From Pictodentalium vernedei (lineage: Eukaryota; Mollusca; Scaphopoda; Dentaliida; Dentaliidae): 64,000 bases of DNA. The notes beneath the pieces are model-generated. The model was given only the letters and a program-made list of their open reading frames with translations. It did no database searches and was not told where the DNA came from. Location of the stretch: the NCBI GenBank assembly GCA_031216915.1, contig CM062297.1:175264356-175328355 (forward strand), in the 5' to 3' direction. Made by a program: the position numbers and the translations under genes. Of this stretch, positions 20,092-29,395 are shown in pieces; position 1 is the first letter of the stretch, and each line of letters begins with the position of its first letter.

Positions 20092-20545
20092 CGACGTAGT
20101 CGAATATCGCGACGGCGCCGGCGCTAGCAGGGCCGATGGTGTCTTTCATCCACAACTGATTAAGTCCTCTGGATTTCGAAAAATCATCCGGATACGTCAA
20201 CAGTCCGAACATCGTGGTGGCCTGACCGTGATGAAACACAGATTCTATCTCTTGTCCGGATAGCATGTATTTTATATTACTGAATAGATGCATGATGCCA
20301 TTATTGGCTAGAGTAACCGTGTCGTCGTCGCTGTAGTCACTCCCATCTTCCTTGGTGAGACATCCCTGCACCACCTTGTAACTCTCGCTAGGATGGATGA
20401 ATAGATCTTGAGTTTCGACATTGATTCTTGTCTCTCCCGCATTGTTCAAACTCGTTCCAGTTACCGGTTCATATTCGTGAACCTCATATTCTTGAATACT
20501 TTCATCTTTCACTATGCTTTGTGCTATATCTAGTATATTTGCCAT
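20087..20545 (-). pseudogene. Major capsid protein (double jelly-roll), N-terminal fragment
   Basis: Reads MANILDIAQSIVKDES, then EYEVHEYEPVTGTSLNNAGE, LFIHPSESYKVVQG, NNGIMHLFSNIKY, TMFGLLTYPDDFSKSRGLNQ and FDYVVKTS. It matches element 2 (52021-52755) and the N-terminal jelly-roll of Maverick major capsid proteins as I remember them. At about 20087 the homology stops and the sequence abuts the end of the fibre gene. A deletion has removed the remaining ~75% of the capsid gene and the intergenic hairpin. The family norm is roughly 600 residues; only ~153 remain. The frame reads on into antisense fibre sequence to 19970. Confidence 0.85.
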
Positions 20546-20630
20546 TTTTGAAGGGTTTTTGTTTTTTGTTTATTAATTAGCTTGCTTTTTTATCTAAAAA
20601 TAGTTTTAATTATTTTTTATTATTATTTTT

Positions 20631-20656
20631 CTCTCCTATATATATATGTGTAAACA
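20631..20656 (-). promoter_or_regulatory. TATA-type promoter of major capsid gene (element 1)
   Basis: On the - strand, TATATATATA is followed by GGAGAG, about 90 bases upstream of the capsid ATG. The same TATA plus AGGAGAG arrangement precedes other leftward genes at 23327 and, in weaker form, 22853. It is kept in element 2 at 52851. Confidence 0.55.
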
Positions 20657-20702
20657 AGAAAATGTTAAAAAGAGTAAATGAAAAAAAAATTTGTTTTCTT
20701 TA

Positions 20703-21864
20703 TCAAAACTTCGTCTTCTGCAATTGTTGTTCGTAAAACTTTCCGATGATCTCTTCTCCTTCCAAAGCTTCGATTTCGTAAGTCACCAGATCGGTGTGAA
20801 ATATTTCGATTATCACGAAGATTTCTGAGGTCCATCGAGGAGTATAACCCTTTTCAAAGTGCTTCTTATAAGTGTAGATTCTCACTTGATCGCTGACCGC
20901 AAATTTCGGCGTTCTAGACTTCTTCCTGATCTTAGATCTCTCGGGATATAGATTCGCGTAGTCCCGTTTTTCGTTTCGAGGATTGCTAGCTTCCGTGGGA
21001 GTCATCTTGATCGATCTGTGTCGCGTGTTGTTGTAATCTTTGCCCAGACAGTTCAGAGGGTATATGAATTTCTTGGTCGAATTCGCCGTGAAGTATCTGT
21101 ACATCTTTTCTTTCATCGTTCGATTCCAATGTTCCACCACACTGGCTTTCACTTTGTTTTCGATAGAGTAGAGGTCGACTAATCGACGAACGTGCTTGTT
21201 GTAGAATTCCTTTCCTTTGTCCACCCACAATTTATTCGGTTTTCGAGAAGACGAGTCAAACACGCTCTTCAGAGCCTCGGTGACGCAAGGTCTCGATTTA
21301 TTCTTCAAAGCTCTGATCCAACCATATTTGGAAAAAAACATCGATGATCGTCAATAGATATTTGATGCCCTCGTTCCACCTTGAAAACGATCTCATGTCG
21401 ACCAAGTCGGCGGACCAAATGTCATCCAAACCCTTCATGAACACCCTTCTCTTTTGAAATTTATGCACGATGGGTTTGTGTAACTCCTCGGCCAATTCGC
21501 TAGTCAATAATTGTTTCTTCTTCTTTTCCAATGCGCTTTTTTTTTCAATGCCCCATCCGAATCGACGTTTTGCACCGATCAGATTACCGACCAACGAACG
21601 TTCTATCTTCTCTCTCCTGGTCGGATTCGATATACCTCTCAATTTCGCCAACATGTTTTCATCGCAGACGTCATTGCAAGTCTTGGTGTCGGGATGTCCG
21701 GCATAGCACAGATCATGATCATACGTGGCCGCGTCCACCTTATTCACAGGTTTGCTCCAAGATTTAGGAGTCAGATCGGCGTTGAGTCTCTTGTTCAATT
21801 TCGTTCCAGGTCCCGTGAAAGTGTGACCGGGCAGATGCATTTCGAAAGGTAGATTATTGATCAT
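20703..21864 (-). pseudogene. Phospholipase A2-integrase fusion protein
   Basis: From the ATG at 21864 (MINNLPFEMHLPGH; the open frame extends to 21942) one uninterrupted frame holds two domains. The first is a parvovirus-VP1-type phospholipase A2: calcium loop FTGPGT at ~16-21, catalytic His-Asp in AATYDHDLCY at ~50-51. The second is the start of a retroviral-type integrase (DIWSADLVDM, first catalytic Asp ~153). One indel near 21320 shifts the frame; the rest reads SKYGWIRALKN, LWVDKGKEFYN (second Asp), SVVEHWNRTMKEKM (Glu) and an SH3-like C-terminal region ending QLQKTKF. The second Asp and the Glu are separated by 28 residues rather than 35. Integrase would insert the element; PLA2 domains serve membrane breach during entry in other viruses. 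Element 2 has the same order at 52922-54073. Confidence 0.88.
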
Positions 21865-21869
21865 TTTAT

Positions 21870-22031
21870 TCACAATGCCTTTACCTTTGCTCGCCTTCTT
21901 TTTTTGACGAATCGAGTCTTGATCGAACCACACACGTCGCAAATTCCACGAAGCATCTGTCTGTCGTTTTTAGTTCATACTTCTCGAGAATTACTCGTCT
22001 CGGTAACTCTCTTATACTTTACGCAATACAT
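21870..22031 (-). pseudogene. Zinc-ribbon protein (DUF5679-like), overlaps PLA2 gene
   Basis: 54 codons from the ATG at 22031, reading MYCVKYKRVTETSNSREV, stop, TKNDRQMLRGICDVCGSIKT. The paired CxxC knuckles (YCVKC, with the second Cys mutated to Tyr here, and CDVC) resemble DUF5679-type mini zinc ribbons. The TGA at 21975-21977 is CGA in element 2. It overlaps the open frame of the PLA2-integrase in another frame and meets it at an A-run. It could be a separate small gene or the N-terminal domain of the fusion, separated by an indel in the A-run. Confidence 0.6.
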
Positions 22032-22124
22032 TTTTGAGAGTTAAATTAATTTCGTTTTTATTTTATATATAAATTTAATATTTCTTTTTTTAAAAATTCT
22101 GTTCTTATTGTATATATTTTTTTT

Positions 22125-22787
22125 TCAATCGCTGCTCTTGAGTTCTATCATCTTACTGAATTCCTCCCTGGCCTCTTTCCTCCCCTTTTCCATGAGAGAA
22201 TCCTTCATCTCTTCCTTCATGATCTGACGAGTCTTGATTCTCATGGCTTATTTCATGGCATCGTATTTCATTTTCTCGCTCAATATCGTGAAGTATTCTC
22301 CGTCCGATATCCTACCATCTTTCAACGCCAACGAGATCATTTCGGATATCGTGTCGATCTTGGAGTCGGCCAAGATGCGAATCTTTTCATGTTTCCTTGC
22401 CTTCAGATATAATTTCCTACTCAAAAAGTTTCCGAGTGTGCTAAACAATCCGGCGGCGAGAGCCACTCCTTCTGCGGTCAACACGATCGGAATGCCGACC
22501 GCGGTCGACAACACTCCGATGCCGGTCGCGTGTAAACCCATGGAAATCATGATGAGTGTCACGTCGACCGTGTTGACGAATTTCCGGAAACGCGAATACT
22601 TCTTCTTGAGAGAATGGCGAGAATCTCTCTCTTGAGTCAGATACAATTGGATTCTACTGATTTGATCGATGCGATACCTCTCTCCTCTTTCTTTCTCTTT
22701 TAGCAATGATGCCGTTGGCAAAGCGCCGTTCGGCTTCTCATCCTCGTCATCATCTAACGTCGGATACAATTTATTTCTGGTTCTCAT
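22125..22787 (-). pseudogene. Two-helix membrane protein of Maverick type
   Basis: About 220 residues beginning MRTRNKLYPTLDDDEDEK. The N-terminal region is charged, with coiled-coil-like helices (RYRIDQISRIQLYLTQERD). A hydrophobic hairpin follows (VDVTLIMISMGLHATGIGVL and VGIPIVLTAEGVALAAGLF), then FLSRKLYLKARKHEKI and an EF-hand-like tail, DGRISDGEY. One in-frame TAA at 22246 replaces a GAA kept in element 2. Similar two-segment membrane proteins recur in animal Mavericks in my recollection; function unknown, possibly a virion membrane or holin-like protein. Confidence 0.65.
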
Positions 22788-22852
22788 TTTTATGTTTTTT
22801 TCTTTCTAATATTAGATAAAACATTTTATGTGTATACTTATTTTATTTTCTA

Positions 22853-22871
22853 TTCTCCCTTATTTATATCA
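22853..22871 (-). promoter_or_regulatory. TATA-type promoter of two-helix protein gene
   Basis: On the - strand, GATATAAATAAGGGAGA lies ~70 bases upstream of the ATG at 22787. It is the same TATA plus purine-rich block seen before other leftward genes and is conserved in element 2 at about 55061-55080. Confidence 0.5.
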
Positions 22872-22881
22872 ACGAGAAAAC

Positions 22882-23256
22882 TTAGACGTATGCTTCATTC
22901 AGCAATAATTTCATGATGCATCCCTTGTCTTCTAAAGTCAGACTTCTACGCACCAATTTCAGTTCTTCCGAATTGGTGGGCTTGTCTCGACCCTTACAGA
23001 AGACTAATCTCCTCCAAAATGTGATCACTTCGTCGATTCGAACGCGTTCGAACGCCGGATCAAAATACTTGACGACCATATCTTCCCTTTCCATCGTCAG
23101 ACACGAATGATTCTCGTGATCGAAGTCCAGATGATCCCGACATCCGATGCATCATTCTAACAAGAGGCAGCCTAGTTGTTCGTTCATGCAGAATGCGTAA
23201 GCTCTCATCAGTATTTTTAAAAGAAACCTTGCTCTCAAAATCTGGGAATTGTTCAT
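22882..23256 (-). pseudogene. Small Cys/His protein of Maverick type
   Basis: 124 residues from the ATG at 23256 (MNNSQILRARFLLKILMRAY). One TGA replaces a Gly codon (GGA in element 2), just before CIGCRDHLDFDHENHSC, a likely zinc-binding cluster. A helical domain follows (VITFWRRLVFCKGRD and SLTLEDKGCIMKLL). The last gene before the right TIR. Related Cys-His proteins occur in other animal Mavericks as I recall; no function is assigned. Confidence 0.62.
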
Positions 23257-23326
23257 GATTTATGTATATTTTATCTATTTTGATTCGATATTATTTTTTT
23301 TAAATAACTATTTATTTATATATTTT

Positions 23327-23347
23327 TCTCTCCTATATATATCAATC
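23327..23347 (-). promoter_or_regulatory. TATA-type promoter of small Cys/His gene
   Basis: On the - strand, TTGATATATATAGGAGAG lies about 70 bases before the ATG at 23256. It is conserved in element 2 (55517-55535). Confidence 0.52.
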
Positions 23348-23673
23348 ACTTTTTATTTCCTCTCGACAAAATCGATTCTATCACTATTCGCCCCACAAAA
23401 CTCAAGAGGTGAATCGACAAATCGAGTTTTCGCCGATCGGATCGCACTCTAGACCGTCCCAAACGCGATCCCGAACGCAGGTGATACAGAATCCGCAAAC
23501 CAACTTTTTTCTAACTTTTTTCCATGCACCGGAGGCCGAAATCGGTTTTTCAAAAAATCCTCGATGAGTAACGGCATTTTACGCTCACTTTTCACCATTG
23601 GCGAACGTCGAGAAAACGTTTTGAGGTCGATTTTTCCTGATCTAGAATCCGCAAATGGGTTTCCCTGATCGGA

Positions 23674-24103
23674 TCGCACTTTTGACGTTCGAACACCCGT
23701 TGGCGAACGTAGGTGATACAGAATCCGCAAACCGCTTTTTGATGCTGATACAGAATCCGCAAAACGTTTTTTGCTCGCGTTCACCAACGATGGATCGATG
23801 GTCTGATCCGCGATTGGAACGTCAAAAAATTTTTTTAAGAAAATGTACATTAGCAATTTCGTACATTTTTCACTTTTTGAGCGACGTGTCGAATCTACGG
23901 GTTCGCCAACGGGTGTTTGAACGTCAAAAGTGCGATCTGTGAGCCCCAAAACAATTGCGGATTCTGTATCGCCATGAAAAAACGACATTTTTGTACACGT
24001 GTACACGATTTAACACTGAATCCTTATGGCGTGTACCGTACATGTACGTGTACGTGTACAGTACATGTACAAAGTGATACAGAATCCGCCACTTATACCT
24101 ACT
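23674..24103 (-). repeat. Element 1 right terminal inverted repeat
   Basis: Reverse complement of 1239-1668, ending ...ACTTATACCTACT. It carries the 15-bp motif TGATACAGAATCCGC at about 23713, 23746 and 24075, and the opposite orientation at about 23957. The GTAC-rich palindromic run is at 24034-24072. TIR-like sequence continues inward to about 23390, with another motif copy at 23483 and a variant near 23641. Confidence 0.92.
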
Positions 24104-24109
24104 ATCCAA
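24104..24109. repeat. Target-site duplication, right of element 1
   Basis: ATCCAA, identical to 1233-1238. Confidence 0.9.
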
Positions 24110-24424
24110 ACATGATTTTGGGGGAACTTAAAAAAATGTTTTTATTGATATTGTTACGTGACTTGCTAAATATCTGTCGTCTGCGATCAAAAATCAAAAC
24201 AACAAACAACTTGACAATGATTGACCTGTTTGTGGCACACTTTCCTGAGTTTGACTGTTATCTTTTGCGAAAATTAAAATTTTTTCGTTCACGTACACAT
24301 AGTTTTTATATTTTAATATTACAGCCGGATTTAATTATAAGAAATAACTGTTGTTTTCCTTCGGTTTATGCGATATAATCATTAAATAATTATAAATGGC
24401 ATTCGATTATTTATTTATTTTTTG

Positions 24425-24760
24425 ATTTTTTTGTTTATTTATTTATTTAGTTGTTAGGTTTAGATCTTCTTATTAATAATTTTTGTGGGATTTTTGCAAC
24501 TAAAATACTTACAAGAGCCAGGTATTTAAATAGTAAACTAAAATATCGTACTTTTAGTGCAACAAGGCCCCATCTGCAATGCTTTAGCATTATAAGTGTC
24601 GCCTTGTTGCACTCAAACGATACTTTGTTAATTTGCACTCAGTTACAGTCATATTCCATTTGGCACTAACATCTTTCATTTGGCAACCCCCCCCCCCCCC
24701 CCGCACACACACACCCCAAAAAATCATTTAGCACCGAACGACAATTATACTTGGCAATAA
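24425..24760 (+). repeat. Dispersed repeat, copy 1
   Basis: Shares GTGGGATTTTTGCAACT, AGAGCCAGGTA, the CAA(C/G)-type TTGTTGCACTCAA segment and the following TTGGCACTAA run with 61587-61905. It begins next to a TTTA-repeat tract in both copies. Type unknown, non-coding. Confidence 0.7.
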
Positions 24761-25218
24761 AACACTTTAATTGATATTTGAGTCTGTTTTCATCATCTTT
24801 TTACTTCAAAGCATCAATGATATGATAATGCGATGGATAAAAAACATGACAGATTTTTTCTAACCAGAAGATTTAGAAAATGTTTTAAAGTTTCATAAAA
24901 CTGAAAATCAAGTTGGTATGCTGAAGGTCCCAGCAAACGGTCGAGATTAGAACCGATGTCGTAACTTTTTAATGATTGCATTGGATTCAAAAAAAGTAAA
25001 ACAAATGTCGGTTGTTCGAAAACAAGCTCGTGGCTCGCTTCGGCTGCACGCGGAGCCAGGGGGCACAGGGGGCACGTGCCTCTCCATTTTTCTCCATAGA
25101 TGTGTTTCGCAGCTACACAATGAGTTAAAATAAGCCCATGCAAACGTGTCAATCTACAGACATTCCTGTTACATTATTTGCAAATACAAACAATATTTAT
25201 CCAATGAATCCCACTTTT

Positions 25219-25301
25219 GGTCCGTTTCCTCTACTTCAACTATCTTCCAAACCGAAGGCTGGGCTTCGGGTTGGAAGATGGTTGAAGTTGAAGAAACGGA
25301 C
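25219..25301. repeat. Fold-back repeat
   Basis: GGTCCGTTTC...CAACTATCTTCCAA pairs with TTGGAAGATGGTTG...GAAACGGAC at the right. The arms are about 38 bases with a 5-10-base loop. Confidence 0.65.
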
Positions 25302-25597
25302 AAGACAGTGACCGATCAGCGGCATATTCATATAAATAAGAGTTTATAGCAAGTCATGGTACATTTACCGATATACGATTGTAACCTTTCTCACACTGGG
25401 TCGAACCATGGTAGCATTGTAAATTTGTGGCCCTCCACTTTTATCGTCCTTCCGCCGCCCCTGGCTGCACGTTGAATATCTTGATTGGTACACCATACAA
25501 ATTCACTGAGCATTTATATACTTTAGGAATTAAGGTCGTATAACGATACTTGACTGGCAAGCGAGCTGTCAGTCCGTCAGTCTGTCAGTCACACTTT

Positions 25598-26140
25598 AGT
25601 TTTCCGGACTTTTTTTAGAAATGCATCAACTGAATGATTTCATTTTTGGTAATCTACTATAGAACGATGGCTTACAGATCCAGTTGGAGTTTCATGCTGA
25701 TTGCATTATTCTTGTGTGAGTTATGGCCCTTGGAAATGTTGAAAAGCGCCAAAATATCAGTTTTCCGGACTTTTTTGGAACGCTTCAACTAACTGAATGA
25801 TTTCACTTTTGGTCAACTACTATAGAACGATGACTTACAGATCAAGTTTGAGTTTCATGCTGATTGCATTATTCTTGTGTGAGTTATGGCCCTTGGAAAT
25901 GTTGAAAAGCGCCAAAATATCAGTTTTCCGGACTTTTTTGGAACGCTTCAACTAACTGAATGATTTCACTTTTGGTCAACTACTATAGAACGATGACTTA
26001 CAGATCAAGTTTGAGTTTCATGCTGATTGCATTATCTTGTGTGAGTTATGGCCCTTGGAAATAAGGAAAAGCGCCAAAATATCAGTTTTCCGGACTTTTT
26101 TGGGAAACGCTTCAACGGAATTCATGCTGATCACATCTAG
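25598..26140 (+). repeat. Tandem array, ~162-bp unit
   Basis: AGTTTTCCGGACTTTTTT recurs at 25598, 25759, 25922 and 26084. The units share CATGCTGATTGCATTAT and GTGAGTTATGGCCCTTGGAA. The middle copies are nearly identical, while the outer ones are diverged or truncated. Confidence 0.88.
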
Positions 26141-27471
26141 GTTATAACATTTGTATAATTATTAATGCTCATCAGTCCGGTAGGGGACATTGTATTGCTT
26201 CTGAAATACGTGAGCTCTTGTTTATTATGTTATCTATTTGCTGAACCGTTAGAACTAGAGCACATGTTCTACTGCAAAGAAGGCACGTGGACTTGACTTT
26301 AAACGCCCAACTCTGAAAAATGTTCAGTGCTAGTGTAACGTCCCAACTCGGACCAATCGTCAAAAGAAAATATAAAGTGTCCAACAGGTCCAAGAGAAGG
26401 GTATCGTTAAGCTTTAAGAAAGTGGGGTTTGGGACATCACCCACACAGGTAAGTAACCCCCTCCTAAAATAATACATTTACTAGGTATAACTCTGGCTGG
26501 AAAATTATCTGAGATATTTACCCACGACTGTATACGCGAAGGGTCTAAACAGGGAACACCATACTCCGGTCTGCATTATTCATAAAAATATTATAGATTT
26601 AATAATCAACAACTCATCTAGATGATATGACATTTCATTCAACAACCATTCCCATATACGCAACATTCAAAGTCCCTAAAACAAAATCAACGTTCCACAA
26701 CCAGAATTGTGCTCACACAATCTCCATACGTTGTCAGGTTTCTCACGTAATTACTAAAGTTTTCGACGCAAGTTTCCACAAATCAAACTTAATAACATGA
26801 CAATGAATACCACGGAAAAAGAGAACATTTTGAGCCACTCGTCTCAGAAACTGAGTCGAGTGGAACAAAATATTCCAATTTTCAATGCAAACCACATCAG
26901 TGTGCGAGCCTTCAACACAAACTTCTCAAAGGCTATTAACGGCCTTAAATTTTGTCGTAAACATTCCAAAATTTCAACATTCGACTGCGCAGTACTTAGC
27001 CGTCAAAACTCACATTTTGCGAATTCCATATATTAAGAACGCACACCGAATAACGTAAACTCCATTATAATTCTGCTCGGGGGCCCATGGATGGAAAATC
27101 TATCGCAGTGAATAACAACTCACCACACGACGTCCAAATAAAAAAGTGAATCACTGTCTCTCTGCGTTTGCATATTTAACAACATTTCCATGCAAACTCC
27201 CAACAGTATCCGTTGCTGCACGGACTACACACACACCAAGTGTGTCAATCCAAAACAGCGACTTGGCAAAAATCGTGCGACCTTCAACATTACCAAATTA
27301 GTTTTTGTTAAGGTCTAAAGGTGTGATATTTTATCGGTACATTACATGGGCTTTTATTAAGGTCTAAGAGTGTGATAGTTTACAAGACCAGTCCGAAGTC
27401 AACACACTTCGGTACCCTAGCGAAAATAATATTACATTCATGTCATGTCGATTATTTTTCTTTCTTTGCAG

Positions 27472-27640
27472 TTGTTGAATTTATGGGCAGACGACGTCGG
27501 GTTCTTGCTGCCGCTTCAATTGTAATAAATTGGGTGATGGGGAAATTTCTTGTAATAGCCATCGCTTATTTTGTTCGCGATTGGAAGAAACTTCAGCTGG
27601 CAGTGCATGCACCATTTGCACTGATGTTTATATACATATG
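27472..27640 (+). CDS. SLC22-like transporter, exon B (TM5-TM6 region)
   Basis: Acceptor TTTGCAG, donor GTGAGT. The frame completes the split codon from exon A (ATT) and reads VEFMGRRRRVLAAASIVINW. It continues through AIAYFVRDWKKLQLAVHAPF, the family-typical segment with an RDW(R/K)xLQ motif after TM6, and ends in a partial Trp codon. There are no stops. Exon length of 169 and phase 1 to 2 keep the reading frame with exon C. Confidence 0.88.
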
Positions 27641-28240
27641 GTGAGTCCATCCTTTCTCAAACTTATGCTTTGTTTTTAAATCTTCCGTATTGTTTTTTCG
27701 TTTAAGGTTTCTTTGTGACACTCTCTGAATATTCCATTATGTACTCTACTCGATCGTTTGTTCCCCAATACAAGACATGTGGCTCGGTGTTGGCTTCACG
27801 AGAAAGAAATTCAAGAAGTAGCAGTTTTATTTGCAATAGCGTAGTGATGGTGGTCTCCAAACTGAATATTCCATTCAGAATATTCCATTCTGTACACTAC
27901 TCGTACATTTGTCCCTTAACATAAGACTCGTGGCTCCGTATTGGCATCAAGAGAAAGACATTCATGAAGTAGCAGTTTTAGTAGGAATTGTGTAGTGGTG
28001 GTGGTCTCTAAATTGTCGGGGTGGTAAATGCAACAGCAGCGTTATTAATAGGGGTAGTAAAGGTTATACGACTGTCCTCAGCATAGTAGTGATAAAACTT
28101 AACAGAACAATAATTGGGAGGGTGGGTGTGTAATGTTAGGGGTAATACTTAAGAAGCATTTGTGATTGGAGAAAAGAATACTTATCAACAAAATTAATGG
28201 CGGTAATTGTAGAGGTCAGCGAATATGTCAACAACAAGAC

Positions 28241-28306
28241 GTCGCCTGAGTGCTAGACTGTTCTATGTCCCCTATGGGACATAGAACAGTCTAGCACCCA
28301 GGCGAC
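28241..28306. repeat. Short palindrome
   Basis: GTGCTAGACTGTTCTATGTC and its reverse complement are separated by about 6 bases. The arms are ~28 bases with only minor mismatches at the base (GTCGCCTGAG versus CCAGGCGAC). Confidence 0.75.
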
Positions 28307-29339
28307 GAAAAATATTTACGTCCAGAAGTTGTAGGACTACTTTTAACGTTGGAAATGTAATGCGGAAGTAGTCGCAAGGAAACTGGCTGGTAATATCAGT
28401 TGTGCGTTCTTCAATGGTGGTGGAACTGGAATTAAAGTTAAAGATTGATGGGCAGGAAGTAATAATCCAACAAGATCAGTGGCGTAACCCGGGGAGGGGG
28501 GGGGGGGGGGTACTCACTCCATAATTTGAGTCTTCTAAGATATAAATTCCCTCTTGCAAGCAATCATGTACATTCTAAAAAAAATAAATTTAAAACTTGG
28601 ACTTGCATTCCCACAGTCGATCATTCAGATGGAGCTATATAGTACCTCATTTGGGCCGCTGACGACCAGGCATGAAAACTTTGGAATAGCGGTTAAGTAT
28701 GTGTGTATTTAATAGGTTGAGTCACGACCTCTACGTGCAGTTTCTTATTTATTCACTAATAATTTCCATGAGGTTTTGAGTTTTTATCTATAATTCCGAT
28801 CGACTAATATTCCAGCTACATCACCAAGACATCCCAGTTGCTCCAAAGTATTGAAAAATATATTATAAGGAAGAATACATTACTGATATAAAAATCAACC
28901 TTCTATTTTTTGTTTAAACGTAAAAAAACGCTTTGTTAGCCCTCTATCTAGCTGACAAACTGAGCAACCGACGAATCCATATTGGAACACGCTTAACGAG
29001 GGCGTTCCAATAGGGTTTGATCAGTTAATTTTGTTTGAAAATATACACGTTTTAGCTATAACGGAACATTTTGCAACTATTCTCAAAAATATGAAATACA
29101 CAGAACGACACGCGTGTGTGAATGGGTTAATCGATATGCCCTGAGTGCCAGCGCGGAAGGTTAGAATGAGAGGCCGTAGGCCTTGTGTTTTATCCTTCAG
29201 CGATGGCACGAGTTATTAAATGCCTTCACGTCTATAAAAACCTTTATTAGAAGGACACTCAGCAATTCATTTGACAACTATCAACAAAAAGAACACATTT
29301 TATCGCCAACCAAATTTGCGAGGGGAACCCGTGTTACAC

Positions 29340-29395
29340 CTGAGTTCCAATGTGTTCTGTGTGCCTACTGGCACATAGAACACGTTGGAACTCAG
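29340..29395. repeat. Short palindrome
   Basis: CTGAGTTCCAATGTGTTCTG pairs with the right arm containing CACGTTGGAACTCAG around a four-base loop; two mismatches. Confidence 0.7.

Larger units (their letters stand above)
1239..24103 (+). mobile_element. Maverick/Polinton (adintovirus-like) element 1
   Basis: A 22.9-kb element; about 16.7 kb without the nested LINE. It is bounded by inverted repeats starting AGTAGGTATAAGTGG at both ends and by the 6-bp duplication ATCCAA. The gene content is diagnostic: protein-primed family B polymerase, retroviral-type integrase, FtsK/A32-type packaging ATPase, adenain-like cysteine protease, a penton-like minor capsid protein and the N terminus of a double-jelly-roll major capsid protein. 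It also carries a PLA2 domain and a fibre. Most genes contain in-frame stops or frameshifts, and the capsid gene is truncated, so this copy cannot be autonomous. It lies in an intron of the SLC22-like gene, oriented with its left end towards the 5' side of the host gene. Element 2 at 46884-56275 is a deleted relative. Confidence 0.93.
24110..27471 (+). other. Host intron between element 1 and exon B
   Basis: No gene is recognised. It holds a dispersed repeat (24425-24760), a C run and CA tract near 24690, a fold-back (25219-25301) and a 162-bp tandem array (25598-26140). An undefined ORF of 101 codons at 26172-26477 (-) shows no family signature. It ends with TTTCTTTGCAG, the acceptor of exon B. 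Confidence 0.55.

Noticed and set aside
21864-21942. Programmed frameshift at the A-run between zinc ribbon and PLA2
   Set aside because: The two elements would need shifts in opposite directions (7 versus 11 A), so no conserved slippery site is supported.
25598-26140. CRISPR array
   Set aside because: Units are 162 bp and homologous throughout, with no spacer-repeat alternation; the DNA is eukaryotic.
26172-26477. 101-codon ORF on the - strand
   Set aside because: No family resemblance, and it lies in intronic repeat-rich DNA; not supported as a gene.
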